A stretch of DNA of 24,688 nucleotides from an uncultured Eubacteriales bacterium (GCA_900549485.1 UROG01000040.1:1-24688); one strand, 5' to 3'. Positions 1 through 8,490 are shown, numbered from the stretch's first letter. Notes: generated from the sequence alone by a model not told the origin. Program-made: numbers and translations.

Positions 1-2
1 TT

Positions 3-296
3 GCGGGTAGCGGAACAACCTCACTTGCTGCAAAAAATCTCGGAAGAAATTCTATCGGTTATGAAATCAACAGAGATTTTAAACCAATCATTCGTGAGAA
101 ATTGGGAGTAAGTCAAATCACATTAGGTGATGATGCAAAGGTAATTTTTGCAGAAGATGATATCGGAAACATTTCTTCTTTTGAGCAACTTACTTCTATG
201 GAGAAGTATCCGTTTGAACGCATTCTATGGCGTATGGGAACTTCTCCACTACGTGTTTTAGGAAAACGGTCGAGGTGTATGTGTTTTTTTCCTTGA
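3..296 (+). pseudogene. DNA N4/N6-adenine/cytosine methyltransferase, C-terminal fragment, truncated at its 3' end
   Basis: Reading frame 3 is open from the window edge and begins AGSGTTSLAAKNLGRNSIGYE, the SAM-binding motif (FxGxGTT...GxE) found near the C-terminus of beta-class DNA methyltransferases of restriction-modification systems. The gene starts outside the window. Homology-like sequence runs to about base 203 (…SFEQLTSMEK). After that the frame continues into DNA that, on the opposite strand, encodes a transposase, so the last ~30 residues before the stop at 294-296 are not native. The segment up to base 200 is clearly more AT-rich than the rest of the window, which suggests acquired DNA. 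The enzyme is probably non-functional unless the junction is an assembly artefact. Specificity cannot be told from this piece. Confidence 0.7.
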
Positions 297-843
297 AGGC
301 CTCCAGATAGCGAAAACGGCTGTATTCATCAATAAAAGTGTACTGATAGTAGTAACCGCCGCACTCCTTAGCATCCGCTGCGGCTTCTCCAACAAGGCAT
401 GCAGAAGGAACATATTTCACATCTATCTGAACCTTTTGACCGGGATAGCGCATCCGTTCATAAGGCTTTGGAATATATTTCGGGTTTGGCAGCTTGATTG
501 GAGCACCGCCGATCCGGCGCAGCAGCTTATACAGCCCGGAGATAGATCTGGTGTATCCACGTCGGCGAAGCTTGACCCAGAATACTACCAGACCGTCATG
601 CGGGTTCCTTCGGCGCATATTTTTTACCAGCGTAATTTCAGCCTCTGTGTGCTGCTTCGGATGGCTGTGCGGACGGTGGGAGCGGTCTGCCAGAGAGTGT
701 ATATCTCCGTCGTATTTCTTCTTCCAACGATAGATATTCTGACGACTGGTTTTGCAGCGGATAGCAGCCTTCGTGACGCCGTGCTTCATCGAATACTCAA
801 TTACTGCTTGCTTATACCGCATGTCTTGTGTTATCATATTCAT
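204..843 (-). pseudogene. IS481/IS3-like DDE transposase, 3'-truncated
   Basis: About 213 residues remain. The N-terminal ~60 residues form a helix-turn-helix domain (…TKAAIRCKTSRQNIYRWKKKY), followed by a second winged-helix-like segment and the start of an rve/DDE core. The first catalytic Asp is in VQIDVKY and the second in the terminal ECVQTD. The core stops right at that second Asp, where intact members go on with an NG..F motif and a later catalytic Glu. Four further codons and the stop come from the adjoining methyltransferase DNA. The start ATG at 843 has only a weak ribosome site. Lacking the third acidic residue, it should be inactive. Family is judged from overall motif look; IS3 orfB is the alternative. 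Confidence 0.75.
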
Positions 844-934
844 AGCGAATATGGTACGCCTGCCTTTCGGTTTTGTCTCGTCAGCTCAACCTTATCACAG
901 GTCTTTCCTATTCGCTATTCTTTTTTTCTTATCT

Positions 935-954
935 GTCACACTTCATTGTAACAC
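935..954 (-). repeat. Putative terminal inverted repeat (left end) of the truncated insertion sequence
   Basis: Read on the minus strand this is TGTTACAATGAAGTGTGACA, beginning TGT and lying about 90 bp upstream of the transposase start, the expected place for the left end of an IS481-like element. The matching right end is missing because the element is truncated near base 204, so the boundary cannot be confirmed by an inverted partner or target duplication. Confidence 0.4.
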
Positions 955-988
955 CTACAAATACTCCTTGTGATCCTGGCTGTGCTAC

Positions 989-1017
989 TTGTGATTTTGC
1001 CTGTATTATGGTAAAAT
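989..1017 (+). promoter_or_regulatory. Promoter for the uvrB operon
   Basis: TTGTGA (989-994), a 17-base spacer and TAAAAT (1012-1017) lie about 37 bases upstream of uvrB. The site is just outside the inferred end of the insertion sequence. Confidence 0.55.
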
Positions 1018-1054
1018 AAAATGTATTTTATTCAAGTCTGCTCAAGGAGATTTT

Positions 1055-3022
1055 ATGGACGGCTTTAAGCTTGTTTCCTCATATAAACCCACAGGCGATC
1101 AGCCCGCGGCGATAGAAGCTCTCGTATCGGGGATAGAAAACGGGATAGACGAGCAGATTCTGCTTGGCGTGACCGGTTCGGGGAAGACCTTTACGATGGC
1201 AAACGTCATCGCCCGTCTCAACCGCCCTACGCTCGTGCTTGCACACAACAAGACCCTTGCCGCACAGCTTTGCAGCGAATTCAAGGAGTTTTTTCCCGAA
1301 AACGCGGTGGAATACTTTGTCTCATATTACGACTACTATCAGCCGGAGGCGTACATTCCCCATACCGACACATACATTGAAAAGGACTGCTCGATAAATG
1401 ACGAGATCGACCGTCTGCGTCTTTCCGCGACGTTTTCCCTGCTGGAGCGGCGGGACGTTATCGTCGTTGCATCGGTATCGTGCATCTACGGTCTCGGAGA
1501 ACCGGACGATTTTGCGAACATGGCCATCTCCATGCGTCCCGGACAGGAGCTTGGCATTGATGAGCTTCTGCGCCGCCTTGTAGAGGCGAGGTATGAGCGC
1601 AACGACATTGCTTTTGAGCGCAATATGTTCCGTGTGCGTGGGGACACGGTGGAAATTTTCCCCGCATACTGGAAGGACAAGGCTATCCGCGTTGAGTTCT
1701 TCGGCGACGAGATAGACAGGCTCAGTGAGATAAACATCGTAACCGGCGTACCTGAGCGCTTTCTCACGCACGCGGTGGTCTATCCCGCAAGCCACTATGT
1801 CACGACAAAAGAAAAAATGGCGGCGGCGATAAGCCGTATCCGTGAGGAATGTGACGCACAGGTAAAATACTTTGAGGAAAACGGCAAGCTCATCGAGGCG
1901 CAGCGCATAAGGCAGCGCACCGATTACGACATAGAAATGATGCAGGAGCTTGGCTTCTGCTCAGGCATAGAAAATTATTCACGCGTTATTGCAAACCGCC
2001 CTGCGGGAAGTCCGCCCATGACGCTGCTTGATTATTTCCCGAAGGATTTCCTTCTGTTTGTGGACGAGAGCCATGTAACGCTGCCGCAGGTGCGTGCAAT
2101 GTACAACGGCGACAGGGCGCGCAAGGAAGCGCTTGTGAATTTCGGCTTCCGCCTCCCCTCCGCCTTTGACAACCGCCCGCTCAAATTCGATGAGTTCCAG
2201 CAGCGGATAGGTCAGCGCGTTTTCGTCTCGGCAACGCCGGGAACTTACGAGCGCGAACGGGCCGGGCAGATCGTTGAACAGATAATCCGTCCGACGGGGC
2301 TTCTGGATCCGGAAATATTTGTCCGCCCTATCGAGGGACAGATAGACGACCTTATAGGCGAGATAAACGCAAAGACGGAAAAGGGACAGCGTTCGCTTGT
2401 GACGACGCTTACAAAAAAAATGGCGGAGGATCTCACGGCATATCTCATAAATGCCGGTATCCGCACAAGATATATGCACCACGATATCGACACGATCGAG
2501 CGCATGGAGATAATACGCGATCTGCGCACGGGCGAGTTTGACGTGCTGGTGGGCATAAATCTTCTGCGCGAGGGTCTTGACATTCCCGAGGTCGGGCTTG
2601 TGGCGATCCTTGACGCGGACAAGGAGGGCTTTCTCCGTTCGGAGACCAGCCTTATACAGACCGTTGGCCGCGCCGCAAGAAACGCGGAAAGCATCGTGAT
2701 CATGTATGCCGACACCGTAACGCCGTCCATGCGTGCCTGTATCGACGAAACCGAGCGCCGCCGCAGAATACAGATGCAGTATAACGAAGCGCACGGCATA
2801 GTGCCAAAAACCATAATAAAAAGTGTGCGCGATCTGCTTGAAATCTCCTCCTCCGCCGCGCCGAAGACAAAAAAGGCCGGCGGCGTAAAAATGACCGACA
2901 GGGAGCGGCGTGAACTTATCGCACAGCTTGAGGACAAGATGAAGAAGGCGGCAAAGATGCTTGAATACGAGATCGCCGCACAGCTCCGCGATGAGATAAT
3001 CCGGCTTCGGGGTGAAAAGTAA
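1055..3022 (+). CDS. uvrB: UvrABC excision nuclease subunit B
   Basis: UvrB is the damage-verification helicase-like subunit of nucleotide excision repair. It is loaded by UvrA and then recruits UvrC for incision. The 655-residue length is normal. Visible parts are Walker A GVTGSGKT (38-45), the beta-hairpin region with YYDYYQPEAYIP (about 90-101), the DESH box (337-340), helicase motifs V-VI with the GLDIPEV and QTVGRAARN signatures, and a C-terminal UVR domain (about 616-651) that contacts UvrC. An AAGGAG site lies about 6 bases before the ATG. The stop overlaps the polA start by one base (TAATG), so the two are translationally coupled. It is unusual in that uvrA is not its neighbour. It is the first gene of a repair-rich operon. 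Confidence 0.97.
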   Translation: MDGFKLVSSYKPTGDQPAAIEALVSGIENGIDEQILLGVTGSGKTFTMANVIARLNRPTLVLAHNKTLAAQLCSEFKEFFPENAVEYFVSYYDYYQPEAYIPHTDTYIEKDCSINDEIDRLRLSATFSLLERRDVIVVASVSCIYGLGEPDDFANMAISMRPGQELGIDELLRRLVEARYERNDIAFERNMFRVRGDTVEIFPAYWKDKAIRVEFFGDEIDRLSEINIVTGVPERFLTHAVVYPASHYVTTKEKMAAAISRIREECDAQVKYFEENGKLIEAQRIRQRTDYDIEMMQELGFCSGIENYSRVIANRPAGSPPMTLLDYFPKDFLLFVDESHVTLPQVRAMYNGDRARKEALVNFGFRLPSAFDNRPLKFDEFQQRIGQRVFVSATPGTYERERAGQIVEQIIRPTGLLDPEIFVRPIEGQIDDLIGEINAKTEKGQRSLVTTLTKKMAEDLTAYLINAGIRTRYMHHDIDTIERMEIIRDLRTGEFDVLVGINLLREGLDIPEVGLVAILDADKEGFLRSETSLIQTVGRAARNAESIVIMYADTVTPSMRACIDETERRRRIQMQYNEAHGIVPKTIIKSVRDLLEISSSAAPKTKKAGGVKMTDRERRELIAQLEDKMKKAAKMLEYEIAAQLRDEIIRLRGEK

Positions 3023-5580
3023 TGAAACTGATGATAATCGACGGCAACAGCATAGTAAACCGTGCGTTCTACGGGGTGCGGACACTCACCGCGCCCGACG
3101 GCACGCCCACAAACGCGGTTTACGGCTTTCTTGCCATTTTCCAAAGGATATATGAGGATGTAAAGCCGGACGCCGCCGCCGTGGCATTTGACCTGAAAGT
3201 GCCCACGTTCCGCCATAAGGAATGTGACTTCTACAAGGCGCAGCGCAAGCCCATGCCCGATGAGCTGGCGGTGCAGATGCCCGTTCTCAAGGAAGTGCTG
3301 GACGCAATGGGCATACGCCGTTATGAGCTTGAGGGCTATGAGGCGGACGATATTCTGGGCACCGCCGCACGTATCTGCGAGGAAAAGGGCTGGGAATGTG
3401 TTATCGTCACAGGCGATAAGGACTCATTGCAGCTTATTTCCGGCACGACAACGGTATGCAACGTCAAATCCCGCATGGGACAGACGGAAACGATAATGTA
3501 TACGCCTGAGGTTTTCCGCGCCGAGTACGGGTTTGAGCCGGAGAAAATGGTCGATCTGAAAGCGCTGATGGGCGACAGCTCCGACAATATTCCCGGCGTC
3601 CCCGGCATAGGCGAAAAGACCGCGTTGAGCCTTATCCGGACCTACGGCAGCATCGAGGGCATTTATAAGGATCTGTCGGCGCTCGACGTGAAAGCGGGCG
3701 TGCTGAAAAAGCTGACCGAGGGCGAGGAGAGTGCGCGCAAGTCCTTCTGGCTTGCAACGATAGTGCGCGACGCGCCTGTTGCTTTCTCCCCTGAGGACAA
3801 CCTTTGGAGCAAGGATTATAAGCCTGAGCTTTTCGGAATTTTCAAAAGGCTCGGATTCAATAAATTCATTGAAAAATGGGGGCTGAGCGCCGACAGCGCC
3901 CCTGCGGCAACCGCCGAAGCCGTTCCCGCGATGCCCTTTGTCGATGTGAGCGAAAGCGATATCGGCGGCGTTATCGAAAAAATAAAGGCCGCGGAGAAGC
4001 TTGCCGTCACGTCCGTTGACTCTCTTGACAGGATAGAGCTTTGCGACGGCGAAAAGGTATACTCGCTTGTCTGGAACCGGTGCGGCGAAAGATACGGCGA
4101 ATTGCTGAAGCTTGTTTTCAGTCCGGACGTCAGGAAGCTCGGACACAACGTAAAAGACCTCATGGGACTTGCGCTGAAAGAAGATCTTTCAACGGCGGGC
4201 TTTGTGTTCGACACCGCGCTTGCCGCCTATCTCATCGAGGCGACCGACAGCGACTATTCCCTTCCCCGTCTCACGCAGGGCTATCTCGGCGCAGAAAAGC
4301 AGGGGGCGGAGGCGATATGGCTCCTCGCGCCCGTGCTTGAAAAAAAGCTCTCCTCCCTCGGCATGACAGAGCTTTATTATACGGCGGAGCTTCCCCTGTG
4401 CGAAGTGCTTGCGGATATGGAGAGCATAGGCTTTCTCGTTGACAGAAAAGCGCTGTACGAATACGGGGAGAGCCTTAACGCAGATATCGGCCGTCTCCAG
4501 AAAAGCGTATGGGAGCACGCGGGGCATGAATTCAACATCAACTCGCCCAAGCAGCTCGGCGCGGTGCTGTTCGAGGAGCTTATGCTGCCGTTCGGCAAGA
4601 AGACGAAAACCGGCTGGAGTACTAATGCCGATGTGCTGGACAAGCTTCGCGGCAAGCATCCGATCATTGAGGATATTCTTGAATACCGCACGCTTACAAA
4701 GCTTAAATCCACCTATGCCGACGGGCTTTTGAAGGTCATCGGCGCAGACGGGCGGATACACACCAGCTTTCAGATGACCGTCACCGCCACAGGCAGACTC
4801 TCATCCACGGAGCCGAATTTGCAGAACATCCCCGTGCGCAAGGAGCAGGGCGCGAAAATACGCCGGATGTTCGTCGCCTCGCCTGGGAAAACGCTTGTGG
4901 ACGCCGACTATTCGCAGATAGAGCTGCGCCTACTTGCGCACATTTCCGGCGATGAGACCATGCGCGCCGCCTTTCTCAGCGGCGAGGATTTCCATACGGT
5001 CACAGCGTCCAACGTTTTCAACGTTCCGATCGCCGAGGTAACGCCCCTGCTCAGGAGCCGTGCAAAGGCGGTCAATTTCGGCATAGTATACGGCATATCC
5101 GCGTTCTCTCTCGCGCAGGATATCGGCGTTTACCAGAACGAGGCAAAAGCGTATATGGACGCATATCTGGCCAAGTACCACGGTGTACGCGATTACATGA
5201 AGAACATTGTCGAAAAGGCAAAGCAGGACGGCTATGTCGCCACACTCTACGGACGGCGCCGCAATCTGCCGGAGCTTAAAAGCGCAAACTTCAACGTGCG
5301 CTCCTTCGGGGAAAGGGTTGCGCTCAATATGCCGATCCAGGGTACGGCGGCAGACATCATCAAAATCGCAATGGTGAACGTGCATAAGCGGCTGAAGGCG
5401 GAGAAGCCGGAGGCAAAGCTCATATTGCAGGTGCATGACGAGCTTATTGTCGAGTGTCCCGAAAGCGAAAGCGAAAGTGTCCGCACGATCCTGAAGGAAG
5501 AAATGGAAAACGCCGCGCATCTTTCCGTGCCGCTTATCGCGGATACGGAAGCCGGACACAGCTGGAGCGAGGCGCACTGA
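3022..5580 (+). CDS. polA: DNA polymerase I
   Basis: Repair and Okazaki-fragment polymerase, 852 residues. The N-terminal ~290 residues are the 5'-3' flap exonuclease, with conserved acidic motifs and the helix-hairpin-helix GDSSDNIPGVPGIGEKTA. The middle ~310-480 has the 3'-5' exonuclease fold but no DxE in the expected Exo I position (LAVTSVDSL), and the Exo II/III acids are not recognisable, so proofreading is probably lost as in Bacillus and Taq enzymes. The C-terminal polymerase has motif A DADYSQIELR (627-636), motif B RSRAKAVNFGIVYG (678-691) and motif C QVHDE (803-807). The start ATG overlaps the uvrB stop and the stop overlaps the rimI start (TGATG), implying one transcript and coupled translation. 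Confidence 0.97.
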   Translation: MKLMIIDGNSIVNRAFYGVRTLTAPDGTPTNAVYGFLAIFQRIYEDVKPDAAAVAFDLKVPTFRHKECDFYKAQRKPMPDELAVQMPVLKEVLDAMGIRRYELEGYEADDILGTAARICEEKGWECVIVTGDKDSLQLISGTTTVCNVKSRMGQTETIMYTPEVFRAEYGFEPEKMVDLKALMGDSSDNIPGVPGIGEKTALSLIRTYGSIEGIYKDLSALDVKAGVLKKLTEGEESARKSFWLATIVRDAPVAFSPEDNLWSKDYKPELFGIFKRLGFNKFIEKWGLSADSAPAATAEAVPAMPFVDVSESDIGGVIEKIKAAEKLAVTSVDSLDRIELCDGEKVYSLVWNRCGERYGELLKLVFSPDVRKLGHNVKDLMGLALKEDLSTAGFVFDTALAAYLIEATDSDYSLPRLTQGYLGAEKQGAEAIWLLAPVLEKKLSSLGMTELYYTAELPLCEVLADMESIGFLVDRKALYEYGESLNADIGRLQKSVWEHAGHEFNINSPKQLGAVLFEELMLPFGKKTKTGWSTNADVLDKLRGKHPIIEDILEYRTLTKLKSTYADGLLKVIGADGRIHTSFQMTVTATGRLSSTEPNLQNIPVRKEQGAKIRRMFVASPGKTLVDADYSQIELRLLAHISGDETMRAAFLSGEDFHTVTASNVFNVPIAEVTPLLRSRAKAVNFGIVYGISAFSLAQDIGVYQNEAKAYMDAYLAKYHGVRDYMKNIVEKAKQDGYVATLYGRRRNLPELKSANFNVRSFGERVALNMPIQGTAADIIKIAMVNVHKRLKAEKPEAKLILQVHDELIVECPESESESVRTILKEEMENAAHLSVPLIADTEAGHSWSEAH

Positions 5581-6023
5581 TGGGCTATAAAATAATCGAC
5601 GCATCCAAAGCCCACGCCGATCAGATAGAAAGGCTTGAGCATATCTGCTTTTCTATGCCGTGGACAAGAGATTTTCTCATGAGCCAGCTCCCCGACGACA
5701 GGCATATATTTATCGCCGCCGCAGACGGGGACGAGGTTCTGGGCTACGTCGGCATGATGTACGTCGTTGACGAGGGGTATATCTCCAACGTTGCCGTCGC
5801 CCCGGAGCATCGGCGGCATGGCATCGCGGACGCGCTTATTCTCGAGCTTCTCCGCCGCTGCACGGCGCTTGGGCTGTCCTTTGTCACGCTTGAGGTCAGG
5901 GCTGGAAACGCTCCGGCGATCGCGCTCTATGAAAAGCACGGGTTTTCTCCCGTGGGAAGAAGAAAAAATTACTATGATTTCCCCAAAGAAGATGCTATAC
6001 TGATGACGAAAAAATTTGTATAA
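5580..6023 (+). CDS. rimI: GNAT N-acetyltransferase, ribosomal protein S18-alanine N-acetyltransferase family
   Basis: A 147-residue GNAT enzyme. The acetyl-CoA pyrophosphate-binding segment is VAPEHRRHGIADALI (RxxGxA) and the C-terminal motif NAPAIALYEKHGF is typical of RimI, which acetylates the N-terminal Ala of ribosomal protein S18. Its position directly before tsaD matches the common rimI-tsaD neighbourhood in Firmicutes and supports the RimI assignment over a generic GNAT. The ATG start at 5580 overlaps the polA stop (TGATG). A longer in-frame extension into polA is possible by reading frame but has no ribosome site and would add non-GNAT sequence. Confidence 0.88.
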   Translation: MGYKIIDASKAHADQIERLEHICFSMPWTRDFLMSQLPDDRHIFIAAADGDEVLGYVGMMYVVDEGYISNVAVAPEHRRHGIADALILELLRRCTALGLSFVTLEVRAGNAPAIALYEKHGFSPVGRRKNYYDFPKEDAILMTKKFV

Positions 6024-6143
6024 GCGCCCATGCTTATCATACCGGCAAGGCCGATTTTAACGGCATATGGCGTTTCCGCACGGCGCAGCCGCGCAAAAAC
6101 GAAAAGTTTTCCGCAAATATCTGCCAGATAGAAGGAATTTACA
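6024..6143. other. Short intergenic spacer without recognisable genes
   Basis: 120 bases between rimI and tsaD. I see no convincing promoter or terminator, so tsaD is probably read through from the upstream operon. A GAAGGA ribosome site at 6131-6136 serves the TTG start of tsaD. Confidence 0.5.
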
Positions 6144-7145
6144 TTGAAAATACTTGCATTTGAATCAACCTGCGACGAAACCGCCGCCGCCATAGTCGAG
6201 GACGGCAGAAAAGTCCTCACCGATCAGATCTTTTCCCAGGCCGATCTGCACGCCCTTTACGGCGGCGTCGTCCCTGAGATCGCCTCAAGATGCCATGTTG
6301 AGTCCATTTCACAGCTGGCGCAGAAGGCCATCGACGACGCGGGCATCACCCGCCGGGATATCGACGCGGTTGCCGTTTCATACGCGCCGGGGCTTATCGG
6401 CGCGGTGCTGGTCGGCGTAAATTTCGCCAAGGCCTGTGCTCTTGCTCTCAACATCCCGCTTATCCCGGTGCACCATATACGCGGTCATATCGCCGCCAAC
6501 TACCTTGCATATCCGGAGCTTGAGCCGCCCTTTCTCTGCCTTGCCATATCCGGCGGCAACACCATACTCGTCGATGTGCGCGGCTATACGGACATGAAGA
6601 TACTCGGCGCGACACGCGACGACGCCGCAGGCGAATGCTTTGACAAGACCGCCCGCGTACTCGGTCTTCCCTATCCCGGCGGAAAGCCGATCGACGAGCT
6701 TTCACAAACCGGCGACGACACGAAATACGCTTTCCCCGTCTCTCATATTGACGGCAATCCTTACGATATGAGCTTTTCCGGCCTTAAAACGGCGGTAATA
6801 AACCTCGTACACAACTGTGAGCAGAAGGGTGAGGCGCTTGATCGGGCGTCCCTTGCCGCTTCATTTACCAAAGCCGTAAGCGACAGCCTTGTGCCGCGAA
6901 CCGTCCTTGCCGCAAAGGAACTTGGCTATAAAAAGGTCGTAGTTGCAGGCGGCGTTGCGGCGAACTCCCGCATCCGCGCCGACTTCAGAAAGGCCGCGCA
7001 GGAAAACGGCTTTGAACTGTTCGTTCCGCCGCTCAGACTTTGCGGGGACAACGGCGCAATGGTCGGCGCGCAGGGCTATTACGAATATCTTGCCGGTCAT
7101 ACCGCGCACAGCGATCTGAACGCATATGCAACAATGGATCTGTAA
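6144..7145 (+). CDS. tsaD: tRNA N6-threonylcarbamoyladenosine transferase TsaD
   Basis: TsaD (older names Gcp/YgjD) transfers the threonylcarbamoyl group to A37 of ANN-decoding tRNAs together with TsaB and TsaE. The 333-residue length is normal. The N-terminus MKILAFESTCDET is the ASKHA phosphate loop. The metal-binding HxxxH is H111-H115 in HHIRGHIAANY. SGGNT and GECFDKTARVLGLPYPGG are further family signatures. The start is a TTG codon, chosen because the conserved N-terminus begins there and a GAAGGA site lies 7 bases upstream. There is no ATG at that position. tsaB and tsaE are not in the window. Any tRNA with an ANN-reading anticodon, such as the tRNA-Thr at the right edge, is a substrate of the complete system. 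Confidence 0.96.
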   Translation: MKILAFESTCDETAAAIVEDGRKVLTDQIFSQADLHALYGGVVPEIASRCHVESISQLAQKAIDDAGITRRDIDAVAVSYAPGLIGAVLVGVNFAKACALALNIPLIPVHHIRGHIAANYLAYPELEPPFLCLAISGGNTILVDVRGYTDMKILGATRDDAAGECFDKTARVLGLPYPGGKPIDELSQTGDDTKYAFPVSHIDGNPYDMSFSGLKTAVINLVHNCEQKGEALDRASLAASFTKAVSDSLVPRTVLAAKELGYKKVVVAGGVAANSRIRADFRKAAQENGFELFVPPLRLCGDNGAMVGAQGYYEYLAGHTAHSDLNAYATMDL

Positions 7146-7208
7146 ACGGTTTTGTAAAGAAACCGCGCCGCCGCGCTTATATAGATTTTCGAGAGGATAA
7201 AATGTGTA

Positions 7209-7892
7209 ATGAGCATTCACGATGGGCATCGGGCGCGTTTAAGAGCTACTTTTGTCGAAAACGGACTTGACGGCTTCAATGAGCTGAACAGTCTTGAGCT
7301 TTTGCTTTTTTACGCCATTCCCAGACGTGATACGAATGAGCTTGCCCACACGCTGCTTGACCGCTTCGATTCGCTTGACGGCGTTTTCGACGCAAGCCTG
7401 CATGAGCTTATGAGCGTCGAGGGCATCGGCGAAAACGCCGCCGCGCTTATCAAGCTCATACCGGAAATAATGCGCAAAAGCTGCGTCACGAAGGCGTCGG
7501 AGGTCAAGACCATAACCACTTCAATGCAGGCGGGAAAGTACCTTATGCCGCGCTTTCTCTACCAGAAGGAGGAAATTCTGCTTCTGCTGTGTCTCGATTC
7601 GCAGAAGCGCGTCATTTCCTGCATTGAGCTGAGCCGCGGTGTCGTCAATTCCGTTGAGGCGAACGTCCGCAGGATCGTTGAAACTGCGCTGCGTTACCGC
7701 GCCAGCAGCGTCATTATGTCCCACAATCACCCCGACGGCATTGCGCTTCCCTCAAGAGAGGACGACGCTATCACAAAGCAGGTCTCTGCCGCACTTTACA
7801 GCGTCGGTATCCCGCTCGTGGATCACATTATTGTTGCGGGAGATGATTTTGTCTCCTACGCTGATTCCGGCATGCTTCAGTTTTACAGATAA
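7209..7892 (+). CDS. radC: RadC-family JAB/MPN domain protein
   Basis: A 227-residue protein of the RadC (UPF0758) family. The N-terminal ~100 residues hold a helix-hairpin-helix domain (SVEGIGENAAALIKLIPE). The C-terminal MPN domain has the JAMM metal motif with H172, H174 and D185 in SHNHPDGIALPSREDD. RadC proteins were first linked to DNA repair, but that role is not well supported; the fold suggests a metal-dependent hydrolase of unknown target. It follows tsaD by 63 bases and probably belongs to the same transcript. A purine-rich AGAGGA site lies about 11 bases before the ATG. An overlapping ATG 8 bases upstream is in another frame. Confidence 0.93.
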   Translation: MSIHDGHRARLRATFVENGLDGFNELNSLELLLFYAIPRRDTNELAHTLLDRFDSLDGVFDASLHELMSVEGIGENAAALIKLIPEIMRKSCVTKASEVKTITTSMQAGKYLMPRFLYQKEEILLLLCLDSQKRVISCIELSRGVVNSVEANVRRIVETALRYRASSVIMSHNHPDGIALPSREDDAITKQVSAALYSVGIPLVDHIIVAGDDFVSYADSGMLQFYR

Positions 7893-7907
7893 ACACCTGC
7901 AAAAGGT

Positions 7908-7950
7908 AAAAACACGGCAGTCTGTGCGCGAACGCGCACAGACTGCCGTG
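7908..7950 (-). terminator. Minus-strand terminator, 17-bp perfect stem
   Basis: CACGGCAGTCTGTGCGC (7913-7929) pairs perfectly with 7934-7950 across a GAAC loop. On the minus strand the stem is followed by TTTTT (bases 7912-7908), so it would terminate transcripts of the minus-strand gene at 8056-8490. No T-tract follows on the plus strand. Confidence 0.75.
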
Positions 7951-7955
7951 ACTGC

Positions 7956-7988
7956 TTGTCAAAGAACCTCATTGAGGTTCTTTGACAA
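7956..7988. repeat. Perfect 15-bp hairpin between radC and the convergent gene
   Basis: TTGTCAAAGAACCTC (7956-7970) pairs perfectly with 7974-7988 across an ATT loop. No immediate T-run follows, but a run of seven T's occurs 15 bases downstream (8004-8010). It may act as a plus-strand terminator for the uvrB-radC operon, or as part of a larger structured spacer. Confidence 0.5.
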
Positions 7989-8002
7989 AAAACTCTGCGA
8001 GG

Positions 8003-8021
8003 CTTTTTTTGACAGTCTCAG
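8003..8021 (+). repeat. Copy of an interspersed TTTTTTGACAGTCT motif
   Basis: CTTTTTTTGACAGTCTCAG. Near-identical tails follow the hairpin at 12942-12959 and appear on the minus strand at 24292-24305. A variant ends at 24490. Confidence 0.5.
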
Positions 8022-8055
8022 CCTTTATAGAACTCTGCAAGACGTTTGGGGCGGA

Positions 8056-8490
8056 TCATAAAAACTCACGTATATCCACAGTAAGACGCTCCTCCAGATC
8101 AACAAGGCGCTTGGCAATATCCTTGGAGGCTTCATCCGCCGCCTCATATTGGTTGAGATACCTGTTCAGCGATTTGACGCCCATATTGCAGCCGTCCGTC
8201 ATAAGATCGGCGACGGTTTTATCGGAACCGTCCATTCCCAGCGTCATATTGGTTTTTATCCACGACATTCCTTTGATTACCGGAGACGGCTCTTTCCCAT
8301 CGTCATGGTAACGGCCGAGTGCTCTCTGGATCTCATCGTTCAGCTTCTCGTGCTTCTTTTTGCAGTCCGTCAGATACTGCCTGAACGTGGGACTGTGTAC
8401 CCTGTCAATTACCTCTTCGATAGACGAAACGCCCATTTTAACGCCCGAATCACATTCTCTCAGCAGCTTCACGGTATCCTGTTCGATCAT
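8056..8490 (-). CDS. Conserved all-helical protein of unknown function (ferritin-like four-helix bundle look)
   Basis: 144 residues, rich in Glu, Lys and Leu with heptad-like spacing, no signal peptide and no membrane segment. It has Glu/His positions of the kind seen in ferritin-like bundles (for example ECD…, CKKKHEKLNDE, a second-half DLEERL), and a conserved-looking centre, IKGMSWIKTNM and DLMTDGCNMGVKSLNRYLNQY. I recall similar proteins across Clostridia without assigned function; a metal-binding or stress role is only a guess from the fold. A GAAGGAG site is 9 bases before the ATG at 8490. It is followed by the minus-strand terminator at 7950-7908. It lies 61 bases downstream of an acetyltransferase remnant. 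Confidence 0.8.
   Translation of the reverse strand: MIEQDTVKLLRECDSGVKMGVSSIEEVIDRVHSPTFRQYLTDCKKKHEKLNDEIQRALGRYHDDGKEPSPVIKGMSWIKTNMTLGMDGSDKTVADLMTDGCNMGVKSLNRYLNQYEAADEASKDIAKRLVDLEERLTVDIREFL

Noticed and set aside
1979..3216. Long minus-strand open frames opposite uvrB (up to 368 codons)
   Set aside because: They are antisense to a well supported uvrB gene, have low-complexity Arg/Ser/Ala or His/Cys-rich composition and no ribosome sites.
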